64,000 bases of DNA from NCBI GenBank assembly GCA_002698785.1, contig PAAG01000048.1, positions 53,708-117,707 on the forward strand, given 5' to 3'. This DNA comes from Verrucomicrobiales bacterium. GTDB taxonomy: Bacteria; Verrucomicrobiota; Verrucomicrobiia; Verrucomicrobiales; DEV007. Both the position numbers and the translations under genes were made by a program. This document shows, piece by piece, positions 1 through 9,419 of this stretch. Numbering within the stretch: position 1 is the stretch's first letter; every line of letters starts with the position of its first letter. The notes beneath the pieces are model-generated. The model ran no database searches and was not told where the DNA came from. It saw only the letters and a list, made by a program, of their open reading frames with translations.

Positions 1-249
1 CGTGAGATTCAGGCGATGCTCACGCCTTTCATGACCGTTTTCTATGACGAAACGGCAGCGATCGGTCGTCGCTATCGTCGACAGGACGAAGTTGGAACGC
101 CATTCTGTGTGACCGTCGATTTCGAAACGCTTGGCGAGAGCGGCGACGAATTGAAAGACACCGTGACTCTCCGCCACCGTGACTCGATGGAGCAGGAGAG
201 AATCGCAATCAGTGAACTGCGTGCTTATCTGCTGGATCAGATTGCGTGA
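1..249 (+). CDS. glyS: Glycyl-tRNA synthetase, C-terminal fragment
   Basis: This is the 3' end of a gene that begins before the window; the frame is open from base 1 and stops at 249, leaving 82 residues. The visible part matches the anticodon-binding domain of the homodimeric class II glycyl-tRNA synthetase: the blocks [26 protein letters not shown] and [16 protein letters not shown] are characteristic of that family's tail. The enzyme charges tRNA-Gly with glycine in the cytoplasm. The catalytic domain lies outside the window, so active-site residues cannot be checked. It converges on the helicase-nuclease gene, with 77 bp between the two stop codons. The gene is named glyQS or glyS depending on convention. 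Confidence 0.9.
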   Translation, partial: REIQAMLTPFMTVFYDETAAIGRRYRRQDEVGTPFCVTVDFETLGESGDELKDTVTLRHRDSMEQERIAISELRAYLLDQIA

Positions 250-326
250 AGGTGGGTGGCCATTCAAAGGTGAAATATCTCCCGGTTTATGACGTGAGTC
301 AGCCTGAATAGAGGGGCATTGCACCT

Positions 327-3300
327 TTATTCTCCGGTTCTTACGGTTTCACCGTCCTTTGCTAACTTCTGTTGTTCAACCAGATTGCTCACTTCATGAG
401 CCACGAGATCGCGCAACTGCTTGCTGGTTGATTTGAATCCGAGCATGCGAGCTACCCCAACAGCAAGTTCTCCAATTTCCAAGCTATGGCTCGCTTTGAC
501 GAGCTGCAGAATTCCGGACTGAATTTCCTGTGGTGGAAGAGATTCAATTTTTTTGAGTGATGTGGACTGCGTGTTGGAGCGATCTCTAATTTGGATGGAT
601 TTCCCGGGAAAGAGAATGATGTCCTTCTGGGCCACTAACAGATTTGCCTGGAGGGCTCCATCGATCCCTTTGGAAACCGCTTCTTGAATCCGTCTGCCAG
701 CACGTCCAACTCCCCACGCATTTCGGACTCGAGCAACTATCTCGTTTCGGTGGATAGGGGATTCTACTTCGACAATGTACTTCACTAAATCGATCATCCA
801 ATGAGTATCCACTTCGTGAATATCCAAGGTGGTATCGGCAGTATATTCTGCCTCCACATAGGGAATTCCTGACGGGGTAACGTCCGCCTGGATCGGATCG
901 GCAGGAAGTCGGTCGATCTCGATATCAGTCGAAACCGATACTGTGGGTAAAGCATTCGCACAGTTGCCAGCCATAGCATCTTCGATCGCGAGAATAGTTC
1001 TCTCAAGCTGGTCCTGAGGGCGAGTGAACCAATCTGAGCTCCATATTCGATGTATTGTCCAACCGTGCCCTTCGAGCACCGCTTGTCGCTGGCGATCACG
1101 CTCACGCGCAGATCGAGCCGAATGATACGTTGCTCCATCGCACTCCAGCCCTAACACGTAACTGCCGGGATTGTCTGGATGGACAATTGCCAAATCTATG
1201 AAGAATCCTGCTGATCCAACCTGAGAGTGAACCGTGTAGCCTTCGTTAATCAGTGCGCGATAAACGGCTTCTTCAAACGGAGACTCGAGTTCGCGACCGG
1301 TATCTGGATCTGGTATTCCCAGTAAGCCGGACTCCGCGTATTGCAGGAAGGTTTTGAGAGCCTTGATGCCGTGCCCACGGCCAGCGACGTCCAAATCTTC
1401 CGCATGAATTGAGGAAAAGACCTCGCAACGTTCTTTTGCTCGTGAAATAAGGACATTCAACCGACGCTCTCCGCCTGCGTTATTCAATGGACCGAAATTC
1501 ATGAGTCGGTTTCCCGCTTCATCTTTTCCGTATCCGACCGATATGAAAACGACATCTCTCTCGTCACCTTGAATGTTTTCCAGGTTCTTCACGAAAAACG
1601 GTTCGGTAGGATGACTACGGAAGAAGTTTTCTACTTCAGGGTTCTCTCGTCTGCGTATCTCCAATTCGTCCAGGATTGCGTCTCGTTGAGCCACTGAAAA
1701 TGCTCCCACGCCGAGTGTCTTTTCTGGTTGTTCTTTTGCGTGAAGAATCACTGCATCTGCCACAGCTCTGGCCTCTCCGAAATTTTTGCGAGACTTCCCT
1801 CTGTCGAAATAGCCGTCTTCCACAAAGTGGAACTTGAGCCCTAAATCTGGATCGGCAGAACGCGGACTCGGGACAACAAACAGCTTATCATCGTAGAATT
1901 CGTGATTCGAGACAGATATTAGACTCTGGTGGCGACTACGGTAGTGCCATCTTAACATGGAAGAAATCAGGCCCTTGGCGTTGGCCAGGCCGAGGATGCT
2001 CTCGATCTCACCTGCACTAACAATATCGTCTTCTTCCTCTTCAGCGTCGTCCAGCCCCATTTTTGCGAAGAAGCGAGTCGGTGGCAGTTGCCGCTCATCT
2101 CCGACTACGACGAGTTGGTTTCCTCGAGCAATGGCACCGATCGCATCGACTGGTTCCACTTGGCTCGCTTCATCAAACACCACAAGATCAAACTCAATGG
2201 CTCCAGGCGTCAAGAACTGTGCGACAGACATCGGGCTCATCATGAAGACCGGCTTGATGGCCTGCGTGGCATTCCCCGCTTTCTCCAGGAGTTTGCGAAT
2301 GGACATGTGGCCTCGTTTTCTTGCCATTTGGCCTTTCAAGATGCCGACTTCTCCCATCCCGCCTGCAGTGGAGGATACACTCTCGTGATGCCTCGAAAGG
2401 ACTTCGTAGCGGGCAAAATCAATTCTTTTCCTGTCGGCTGCGCGGAAACGTTCAACCAACTGATTGTGAGTGCTCCCTTCGAAGTGAGCTAAATGAGGAA
2501 ACTCCTCGATCAGTTTCTGGTAGAGGCGTCTGTAGTATCCTAGATCGAAAGCTGGTAGCATCTCTTGTGAGGATAGGGTGCCGTCGAGGATGGCGTCTGT
2601 AATCTCTCCAATTCCCTTTTCATTGGAGAGTGAAACGCGGTGTTGGAGATTTACCCAAAGGAAAAGGGATTCCGGTGAGCTGGCCCATGTTTCCAATTTT
2701 CTGGCTAGCAGTTCTAGATCGACATATACGATGTCGCTTTCACCAAAGGCTTCATCAGGAACTAATAACAAGTCGTCCCTGAGGGTGGTGAGAAGGTTCA
2801 ACAATTCTGTCAATGTCTGCTGTGTTTCTCTAGCGGCTTTTACGCAATCTTCGAAGGAGTCGATTTTTGAAAGTGAGTCAAAAAAGCGGTCGTCCACCCC
2901 ATTGTTCAGGCAATTTTGTCTCCACGAAATTATCTCTTCAAGGCTTCCCCATTCGGAGTCACATCCCTGCCACCTGGCCTTTCCGAAACACTCAACGCCC
3001 AGATCGAACGATTCGCGAATGAGTTGGCGAATCTTGCGCCCTTCGATGAGTGCGTCGATCCACTGGAGACGTTCGTCGAACTTCTTCGGAAGGGTAGCGT
3101 CGACTAGTAGAGCTTTGAATTCTGCTAGGGCGGCTCTGTATTTTCCGTTGATGATCCGTAGCGGCGATTTTCCATGAGCCGCGATCTGCATTCGAATATG
3201 GCTAAGGTCAATATCCCATGCTGAATCGATAAAATGCTTGGCCTCATTGGAGTCGATCTCTTTCAATCGAACTCCGCCCTGCACAATAGAATTTATCTTG

Positions 3301-5048
3301 GTGGTCTGTGCTGACCAATTGGGATTTGAGATTGCTGCTTTGTCGAAGTCCGGTGCCGACTCCAATTGCTCTCCCATTGCGATGAGGCGGTCGACCTCTG
3401 CCAGGTTAGCCGGTTCCTCTGAGTACAGTAGTTCTGCCAGCCTCGATGCCTGAGACCTTAATTCGAACATCGTAGAGGTCGCCTCTTTCGTTTTTCTATG
3501 TATTTCCTCGCCGTCGATTTTTGTTAGCACAGTGCGAGTAACGCCTTTCCATGAATGTCCTGGCACATCTCCCACTTCACCAAGGAGGGGGGAGAGTGTT
3601 TCAAGAAACTCGCGACGTTCTTTTACTTCCGCTTTGTTCCATGAGGCGGCGTCTAACAACTGTGGCAGCTGCTCTGTATTAATCCCATCACCGGCCAGTG
3701 AGAGTTTTCCGATGATGAAAATAGGTGTGTGTTTCGCTGCTCCCCACGGTTCGTTGAGAAGGTTTGCGTGCGAATTGAGTTGTTCACGAAGTTCGTGCAA
3801 TTCCTCTAGCACTCCGTTAGCACCCTGAACGGTCGGTTGCCCCTGTTCCATCGTTCTGCGGATTTCTTCGAGCACTGACCGTTTGTTGCTTTTGTGGCTG
3901 TGAAGTTCGAGAGCCAATGCGCCAAGGCCATAGGCGTCGAGACGGCGCTTCACCACCTCGAGGGCGGCAAGCTTTTCTGCAACAAACAAAACCCGTTTGC
4001 CATCAAGGACAGCCGTGGCGATCAGGTTGGTGATTGTCTGGGACTTGCCTGTTCCAGGAGGGCCCTGGATAACAAGGTTCTTCTGCGCTCTTACTTCCTC
4101 GATTGCTGCGGATTGCGAGGAATCGGCGTCGATGACATGACTCAATCGGTTTACGGGGATCGCCGGATCAAGAGGGGCTTCCTCTGTTAGCGTGGGCTCC
4201 GATGCTGGGAAGCCTTCACCCATCAAGCCACTCACTAACGGATGCTCACTGAGTGCTTTCTCTCCCGGCCAATTTTCGGGATCCAAATCCCGATACATCA
4301 AAAACTTAGAGAACGAGAAGAATCCCAGAACGATTGCATCGGGAATCACCTCCCAGCCTTCCTGGCCTTCGATCACTTCCGCCATTCGGCTGAAGTAGTG
4401 GTCAAGGTCGAAGTCATCGCTGAATTCCAAATCGGGAGCGGTTATCCCAAACTCCTTCATTTTCTGGCAGAGTGAAAGGTTGTCGCTCGGCTCTTGATCG
4501 AGGGTTACTAGTTTGAAGCGTTCTTTCGCACTCTGGCGCTCCAGTTCGACGGGGATGAGAAGCAGTGGAGCATATCTGTCTACGGCGGAAGATTTGTCTT
4601 CTCGCCATTTCATCTGCCCTAGTGCAAGGAACAGAGTATTTACGCCCTGCTCCTCAATTGCGGTTCGTGCGTCGTAATATATCGAGAGAAGTCGGCGTTG
4701 TAGCACTTCGGATTTTAACTTCGTTTGAAGTCGAGTGTCTCTGTGACGTGCCGCAATACCTCTCTCGTCGTATTCTTCATCCTCTTCTTCGGGCTGAGGA
4801 AGTAGATCGACAGTTTCTTCATCGGTATCAACCTCGCTGTCACTTTCATCTTCTGTTTCCAGAAATGTCAGCTTCTTTCCTTGGCGAAGGAGTAGGTCGA
4901 AAATTTCAGTGCTCAACTCGTCATCAACAACGATGGACTTAGCACTGGGGCGCTGTGGGATATTGAGCAGGCGATTTCTCGCGGTAAGATCAAGAAGCTT
5001 CTCGCGGGCTTTCTCCAGTTCCCGTTTGATAGTCGATGGTTCCGTCAC
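327..5048 (-). CDS. DUF4011 SF1 helicase with Vsr-like endonuclease and DUF3320
   Basis: A 1573-residue multidomain protein. The N-terminus (REKLLDLTARNRLLN, about 16-30) is the DUF4011 signature. A superfamily 1 helicase core follows: Walker A GPPGTGKS near 329-336, DEASQ (motif II) near 958, VVVGDERQLPP (motif III) soon after, RWHYRS (IV), IQGDERD (V) and LNVLISRAKER (VI) near 1195. At about 1255-1345 lies a PD-(D/E)xK nuclease of the Vsr/DUF559 type, with FFIDLAI, LECDGATYH and HRIWSSDWF blocks. The C-terminus (about 1430-1530) resembles DUF3320. All key residues look intact. Proteins of this architecture are often found in phage-defence islands; the defence role here is inference, because the neighbours are housekeeping genes. 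The gene seems monocistronic. Confidence 0.88.
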   Translation of the reverse strand: MTEPSTIKRELEKAREKLLDLTARNRLLNIPQRPSAKSIVVDDELSTEIFDLLLRQGKKLTFLETEDESDSEVDTDEETVDLLPQPEEEDEEYDERGIAARHRDTRLQTKLKSEVLQRRLLSIYYDARTAIEEQGVNTLFLALGQMKWREDKSSAVDRYAPLLLIPVELERQSAKERFKLVTLDQEPSDNLSLCQKMKEFGITAPDLEFSDDFDLDHYFSRMAEVIEGQEGWEVIPDAIVLGFFSFSKFLMYRDLDPENWPGEKALSEHPLVSGLMGEGFPASEPTLTEEAPLDPAIPVNRLSHVIDADSSQSAAIEEVRAQKNLVIQGPPGTGKSQTITNLIATAVLDGKRVLFVAEKLAALEVVKRRLDAYGLGALALELHSHKSNKRSVLEEIRRTMEQGQPTVQGANGVLEELHELREQLNSHANLLNEPWGAAKHTPIFIIGKLSLAGDGINTEQLPQLLDAASWNKAEVKERREFLETLSPLLGEVGDVPGHSWKGVTRTVLTKIDGEEIHRKTKEATSTMFELRSQASRLAELLYSEEPANLAEVDRLIAMGEQLESAPDFDKAAISNPNWSAQTTKINSIVQGGVRLKEIDSNEAKHFIDSAWDIDLSHIRMQIAAHGKSPLRIINGKYRAALAEFKALLVDATLPKKFDERLQWIDALIEGRKIRQLIRESFDLGVECFGKARWQGCDSEWGSLEEIISWRQNCLNNGVDDRFFDSLSKIDSFEDCVKAARETQQTLTELLNLLTTLRDDLLLVPDEAFGESDIVYVDLELLARKLETWASSPESLFLWVNLQHRVSLSNEKGIGEITDAILDGTLSSQEMLPAFDLGYYRRLYQKLIEEFPHLAHFEGSTHNQLVERFRAADRKRIDFARYEVLSRHHESVSSTAGGMGEVGILKGQMARKRGHMSIRKLLEKAGNATQAIKPVFMMSPMSVAQFLTPGAIEFDLVVFDEASQVEPVDAIGAIARGNQLVVVGDERQLPPTRFFAKMGLDDAEEEEDDIVSAGEIESILGLANAKGLISSMLRWHYRSRHQSLISVSNHEFYDDKLFVVPSPRSADPDLGLKFHFVEDGYFDRGKSRKNFGEARAVADAVILHAKEQPEKTLGVGAFSVAQRDAILDELEIRRRENPEVENFFRSHPTEPFFVKNLENIQGDERDVVFISVGYGKDEAGNRLMNFGPLNNAGGERRLNVLISRAKERCEVFSSIHAEDLDVAGRGHGIKALKTFLQYAESGLLGIPDPDTGRELESPFEEAVYRALINEGYTVHSQVGSAGFFIDLAIVHPDNPGSYVLGLECDGATYHSARSARERDRQRQAVLEGHGWTIHRIWSSDWFTRPQDQLERTILAIEDAMAGNCANALPTVSVSTDIEIDRLPADPIQADVTPSGIPYVEAEYTADTTLDIHEVDTHWMIDLVKYIVEVESPIHRNEIVARVRNAWGVGRAGRRIQEAVSKGIDGALQANLLVAQKDIILFPGKSIQIRDRSNTQSTSLKKIESLPPQEIQSGILQLVKASHSLEIGELAVGVARMLGFKSTSKQLRDLVAHEVSNLVEQQKLAKDGETVRTGE

Positions 5049-5351
5049 AGCAAAGAGGATGTGGTAAACTAATACGCAGGTTCTGCCTAATAATGATTAA
5101 ACTCTCATAATTTCCAATACCCTAATTCAGTATCGAAAAGGATGGGCGTTCGCTGGAGGTGATCGCAAAAATTTTCTCCGCTAATTTAAAAGAGAGGCTG
5201 ATAACAGTTCCTTGAACTGATCTTAGGAATGGTTCCGTTTGTTGGGATTAGCAGACCCGCAAAAGATCTTACGTCAGCTTTGCATCTATATGCCCGAGAA
5301 GAGCTATGAAAATCAATCGTTTGTATTGCAGGGCGCAATCGGAATCAGCAG
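5049..5351. other. Intergenic region between helicase-nuclease and NDH-2 genes
   Basis: Both flanking genes are on the minus strand, so this 303-bp stretch is the 3' side of the NDH-2 gene and the leader of the helicase-nuclease gene. No convincing coding frame is present. A short inverted repeat, CAGTTC-CTT-GAACTG at 5205-5219, is visible but has no T-run after it. I see no strong ribosome binding site before the helicase start. Confidence 0.5.
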
Positions 5352-7448
5352 CTACTGATCCGCTTTTACTGTCAGAGTATTTTCGATCGCTTCTTCTCCG
5401 AGGAGGTCCATGACTGTTACGATCCCGAGGAGGCAGTTCTCTGAATCTGTGATGAGGCATTTGTAGCGACCGGCGCGGACCATTTCCTCGATGGCTTCCT
5501 GGACGGTCGCTGATGCATCGCACTGGGGAAGATGCATGAGGTCGATTCTCTCCAGCTTCGTATCTTCCGAAACGTCTCCTCGCTTGATAAAGTCGAAGAA
5601 GTCTTCCCGCCCAAGAACGCCGACAAGTTTCCTGTCCGCAGTTACAAGGGGATAAACGCTGTATCGTCTCTTTTTGAATAGAATCAGCGCATCCTGTACG
5701 GTTTGGTCGCTTCTCAGTGTGGCGCAGTCTTCCCGCATCACCTTGGTAACTGATCGTTCCAGGGTGTGGGTATGTAGATTACGGACGACTGCTTCGACTT
5801 CTGCCTCGGCGGAAACCTGGGCGGTGGTTTTTGCCAGGAGCCTTCTGAAACGGCGGCTGCTCTGGAAGAATGGCAGGACGACTTCTCCACTAAGGGAGAC
5901 CAGTTCGGTCTGTTCCACAGCGACTGCATCAAGAAGATATCCGCCTCCGTGAACGAGTGCTCGCTCGCCGAAGTAGTCTCCTTCTTTGATAAAACGAACG
6001 GCTTTTCCGTCGGCGTCACGAAGATGGATTTCCCCTTTCTGAACGACGTAGAGTGAAAAGGCTGGCTCGCCCCGATTGAAAAGGACGTCGTTCGGTTCAA
6101 GATGGACGTGGCGAAACAGGCTAGTGTATTTCGGACTGAGCAGGTTGATATCGCGAGGAAAGAAAAGGTCGAGCGTCCAATCGATGAGGACTCGCAGTTT
6201 TCGATCAAGGCCGGGAAGTTTCGATACGTAGATCGTTCGCCACATGAACCAGGCAATGAAACCGGAGAACTGTTTGCCCATGATGCTGGCGACAGCAGTC
6301 TGGTGACCAATGGAGGCCAGCTCACCAAGGCCCTTGAAGAGGAATGGTTTGAGTTTCTCTTTTCGTATTTCCAGGCTGATGTTGTCTGCGAGATATATCC
6401 CCTGTCGCATGGCGAACTGGGCTGTCTGCGGACAATCTTCTCCGCCGCCGTCGGCGAGGGGTACGAGTGCACAATCTCCTGCGGTCCAAAGCCCCTCGTG
6501 ACCGGGGACCTTGAGATACTCATTGGCCCGGATCCGATATCGTTCGTGCTCGACACCATAGGTGTCGCACATTTTCTTGACGGTTTTGTTAGGGGCGGTT
6601 CCAACGGTTGAAACAACCGTGGAGGTTTCAATGACCATTCCGGATTGTAGATATACCTTCGTGGCTGTGACTGCCTTCACCCGGTCTTCCAGGCAAAGTT
6701 CGAGGCCGCGTTCGGAGAGCTTTTTTCCGGCGTAGTCGGCCAGTTCTTCACCGAGGGTATGGAGAATACGGTCGCGGCTGTGGACGAGCACGACTCGAAT
6801 ATCCTCTTCTGCTACGTTCGTGTAGTACCTCGCCACACTGAGGAGCATATCCAGAATTTCACCAGCGGTTTCAACTCCTGAATACCCGCCTCCCACGACA
6901 ACGAAAGTGAGAAGACGTTTTCTAACATCCGGTCGATATTCGGCATTGGCCTCTTCGATCCGCGAAATGATAGTGGATCGAAGAACCATCGCGTCACCGA
7001 CGTTCTGCATCAGGTAGGCATGCTCAGGCATTCCCGGGACACGACTGAGGTCGATCTCTGCACCGAGCGTGACGACCAGGTGATTGAATTCAATGGTGAC
7101 ACCTGCGGAGAAGCTACCGGTGTTCACTTCCACTTCCCGCTTCTCCAAGTCAATGTCGTGTGCCGTGCCTCGCAGGACAGTGAGTCCTTTGCAGAGCTGG
7201 CGGATGGGGTTGACTACGTGGCGTGGAGAAATCGATCCGCCTGCGACTTCGGCGAGCATCGGTTGAAAGACCATGTAGTTCTGGTCTGAGATGATTACCG
7301 CTTCTCTCGGAGAAACTCCCGCCTTTTTCAGCGATTTTGCGAGTCTCTGGCCGCAGAAGACGCCAGCGAAGCCTCCCCCGAGGATAGCAACTTCGAATTT
7401 CAAGCGGTTCGGCTCGGGACCATTGTGATCAGCGGCAGTATCGGTCAT
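5352..7448 (-). CDS. Type II NADH dehydrogenase fused to cNMP-binding and CBS domains
   Basis: A 698-residue fusion. Residues 1-440 are a type II NADH:quinone oxidoreductase: the FAD-binding GGGFAG at 24-29, the NAD-binding VVGGGYSGVE near 183-190, the TAGDCA block, and a hydrophobic FIAWFMWRTIYV segment near 385-400 of the kind that anchors NDH-2 on the membrane face. It should oxidise NADH and reduce quinone without pumping protons. Residues about 445-540 form a cyclic-nucleotide-binding fold with FGERALV, but the Arg normally found a few residues later (RxA) is replaced (LDAVAVE), so cAMP binding is doubtful. Residues about 565-690 are two CBS repeats, which usually bind adenine nucleotides. 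The tail may tune respiration to energy state; that is inference. Typical stand-alone NDH-2 is about 400-450 residues. Confidence 0.9.
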   Translation of the reverse strand: MTDTAADHNGPEPNRLKFEVAILGGGFAGVFCGQRLAKSLKKAGVSPREAVIISDQNYMVFQPMLAEVAGGSISPRHVVNPIRQLCKGLTVLRGTAHDIDLEKREVEVNTGSFSAGVTIEFNHLVVTLGAEIDLSRVPGMPEHAYLMQNVGDAMVLRSTIISRIEEANAEYRPDVRKRLLTFVVVGGGYSGVETAGEILDMLLSVARYYTNVAEEDIRVVLVHSRDRILHTLGEELADYAGKKLSERGLELCLEDRVKAVTATKVYLQSGMVIETSTVVSTVGTAPNKTVKKMCDTYGVEHERYRIRANEYLKVPGHEGLWTAGDCALVPLADGGGEDCPQTAQFAMRQGIYLADNISLEIRKEKLKPFLFKGLGELASIGHQTAVASIMGKQFSGFIAWFMWRTIYVSKLPGLDRKLRVLIDWTLDLFFPRDINLLSPKYTSLFRHVHLEPNDVLFNRGEPAFSLYVVQKGEIHLRDADGKAVRFIKEGDYFGERALVHGGGYLLDAVAVEQTELVSLSGEVVLPFFQSSRRFRRLLAKTTAQVSAEAEVEAVVRNLHTHTLERSVTKVMREDCATLRSDQTVQDALILFKKRRYSVYPLVTADRKLVGVLGREDFFDFIKRGDVSEDTKLERIDLMHLPQCDASATVQEAIEEMVRAGRYKCLITDSENCLLGIVTVMDLLGEEAIENTLTVKADQ

Positions 7449-7530
7449 CCTGACTTATCAACCGCGAGACTGGGGAGACGCGCAAGTTCCAATTCGGTAA
7501 GTATTGGAAGATTCGCCTCGGAAATTCTCT

Positions 7531-8073
7531 CTAATTCACGACAAAAACGTCGCCGACGTACCAAGCGATCATTCCGAAAGCGAGGATTACACGCCCAATC
7601 ATTCCTGCGACACCTCCGACGACGGTCCCGATGGTCGAGTTTGAGGCATCTTTCATGTGTTTCTTTGCAAAGAGAATCTCAAATAGGAAGACGCCGAGAA
7701 TTGGGCCAATTATCAATCCTGGAAGGTGGAAAAACAGACCCACGATCCCCCCGATTATTGCCCCTATGATACCCCACTTACTGGATCCAAACCAACGTGC
7801 ACCGATCGCTCCGCTGAACCAGTCGAGTATCAGCGATAGAATGTAGAGTATTCCCATGAAGACGAGCCCCTGCCAGGCGAGTCCGGATGCTTCCATGCCC
7901 ATTGCGAAATAGTGAATCAACGCTCCTGCGTAGATGAGTGTCGTGCCGGGTAGAATGGGGAGGAAGGTGCCCAGAAACCCGGTCACCAGACAGACTATCA
8001 CAATGGTCCAGCTGAAGACTGAAAGGGTCGTCTCTGAAGTGAAGAAATCAAAAAATCCAGCAAGCACAGGCAT
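7531..8073 (-). CDS. DUF456 family membrane protein
   Basis: A 180-residue protein of very hydrophobic, glycine-rich segments (VCLVTGFLGTFLPILPGTTL, IIGAIIGGIVGLFFHLPGLIIGPILG), with about five membrane passes and glycine zippers typical of the DUF456 family. Its function is unknown across bacteria. It lies 82 bp upstream of the NDH-2 gene and 54 bp downstream of lpxK on the same strand, so the three may be co-transcribed, although the products have no evident shared role. Confidence 0.82.
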   Translation of the reverse strand: MPVLAGFFDFFTSETTLSVFSWTIVIVCLVTGFLGTFLPILPGTTLIYAGALIHYFAMGMEASGLAWQGLVFMGILYILSLILDWFSGAIGARWFGSSKWGIIGAIIGGIVGLFFHLPGLIIGPILGVFLFEILFAKKHMKDASNSTIGTVVGGVAGMIGRVILAFGMIAWYVGDVFVVN

Positions 8074-8127
8074 GGTCGGGGATCACTATTGCAGCGAAAC
8101 ATTTGGAGGGCCACTACGTGAATTGGT

Positions 8128-9318
8128 TCAAAAAAACCGACGTGCGGGCATGTCGGCTCTCGGAGTGCAAATACGGGCGATGCACTGATCGAAGCTTTCT
8201 TCGTTACTCAGGATCCCGATCTCAACACGAAGGAAGTATATGGGGACATCCATTCGGGCGAGGCGGGGGAACCTTACCGCGTCTTTCTCGGTGGTGATGA
8301 TCATGTCCACATCGGATTCCACGCAGCAATTGATGAACGTGATGATTTCCTGTTCCGTGAACCGGTGGTGGTCCATGAAGCGGCAGGTAGCTTCTATGGT
8401 GGCTCCTAGTTTGCGAACTCCGTGCTCAAAGCTTTCGGGAACGGCAATCGCGCTGACGGTGCCTACTTTTGCTCCTTGAAGAGATTCGAGCGTTCGTTTT
8501 TCCCGAGTCTCGAGGTGCTCGAGATGGCAGGGGCGATGTTCGCATTCAATTATCTCTGCGGTACGGTTGTATTTGCGAATGCGATTGATGAGTTCTTCGT
8601 TCGGCTCGCCGTTGCATTTTGTTATGAAAATATAAGATGCTCGTTTCAGGTTCTTAGGGGGCTCCCGGAGGGTTCCTCTTGGCAGAAGGCGTTCACTGCC
8701 AAATGGTTGCCACCTATCTACAAGGACGATATCGAGTCGATGTTTGAGTCTGAGGTATTGAAGGCCGTCGTCGAGGATAAGAGTGTCGCAGTTGAGGGTT
8801 CCGATGGCGTGTTTTCCGCTCTTTACCCGGTCTTTGTCGACCACAACTGGGACGTCGCGAAGGTTAGCCGCGAGCATGTAGGGTTCGTCGCCAGCCGTCT
8901 TTGAATCGAGAAGGAGTGATTTTCCGTCACTAACGACACGGGGAGGGTCAATTTCGTTTTTTCCCTGAATCTTTCCAGCGAGACGCTTCAAGAATGGCTG
9001 TTTTACTGATTTGTATCCTCGGCTGAGGATTGCGACCCGCCTTCCGCCGTCCTGAAGGGAGCGTGCGAATTTCTCCACGACCGGGGTTTTTCCGGTGCCG
9101 CCAACGGTCATATTGCCGATGGAGACTACGAGGCAACCCAGGTTTCGCTCGCGAAGGATTCTATTTCGATAAAGCCAGAGGCGGGCATTTACTGCGCCTC
9201 CATACAGATGAGCCATGGTGCCCAGGAAACCGCGGAGCATCGATGCGCGAATTCCCTGACGACGATCCAGAATGACGTCGACTACAAACTGTTCGAGTTT
9301 TTCAGTGGTTTGCCCCAT
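8128..9318 (-). CDS. lpxK: Tetraacyldisaccharide 4'-kinase LpxK
   Basis: LpxK phosphorylates the 4' position of the lipid A disaccharide on the inner membrane, the sixth step of the Raetz pathway. The family hallmark is the P-loop variant [13 protein letters not shown] at residues 67-79, followed by SRGYKS and GDEPYMLA blocks and the ILDDGLQ block. A hydrophobic N-terminal stretch near 25-55 is consistent with membrane association. At 396 residues it is somewhat longer than the E. coli enzyme (328), with the extra length at the N-terminus. It is transcribed divergently from rph across 101 bp. Its presence indicates that the organism makes lipid A. Confidence 0.93.
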   Translation of the reverse strand: MGQTTEKLEQFVVDVILDRRQGIRASMLRGFLGTMAHLYGGAVNARLWLYRNRILRERNLGCLVVSIGNMTVGGTGKTPVVEKFARSLQDGGRRVAILSRGYKSVKQPFLKRLAGKIQGKNEIDPPRVVSDGKSLLLDSKTAGDEPYMLAANLRDVPVVVDKDRVKSGKHAIGTLNCDTLILDDGLQYLRLKHRLDIVLVDRWQPFGSERLLPRGTLREPPKNLKRASYIFITKCNGEPNEELINRIRKYNRTAEIIECEHRPCHLEHLETREKRTLESLQGAKVGTVSAIAVPESFEHGVRKLGATIEATCRFMDHHRFTEQEIITFINCCVESDVDMIITTEKDAVRFPRLARMDVPIYFLRVEIGILSNEESFDQCIARICTPRADMPARRFF

Positions 9319-9361
9319 GGTCCTGCGCCGGCGGCGACTATGGTCGCTAATTCAGATCTTC

Positions 9362-9389
9362 ACGCAACAAGGAATGTGAACGGTTGCGT
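9362..9389. promoter_or_regulatory. Inverted repeat in the lpxK/rph divergent region
   Basis: The arms ACGCAAC (9362-9368) and GTTGCGT (9383-9389) are perfect reverse complements separated by 14 bases. They sit between the divergent lpxK and rph starts, where both promoters must lie. This could be a regulator site or chance; no matching -35/-10 pair stands out. Confidence 0.25.
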
Positions 9390-9419
9390 TTCTCTCTGTA
9401 TTAGGGCAAAGCGTAGGAC

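Noticed and set aside
5205..5219. CAGTTC-CTT-GAACTG as a terminator of the NDH-2 gene
   Set aside because: Only six base pairs, no T-run and over 130 bases from the stop codon.
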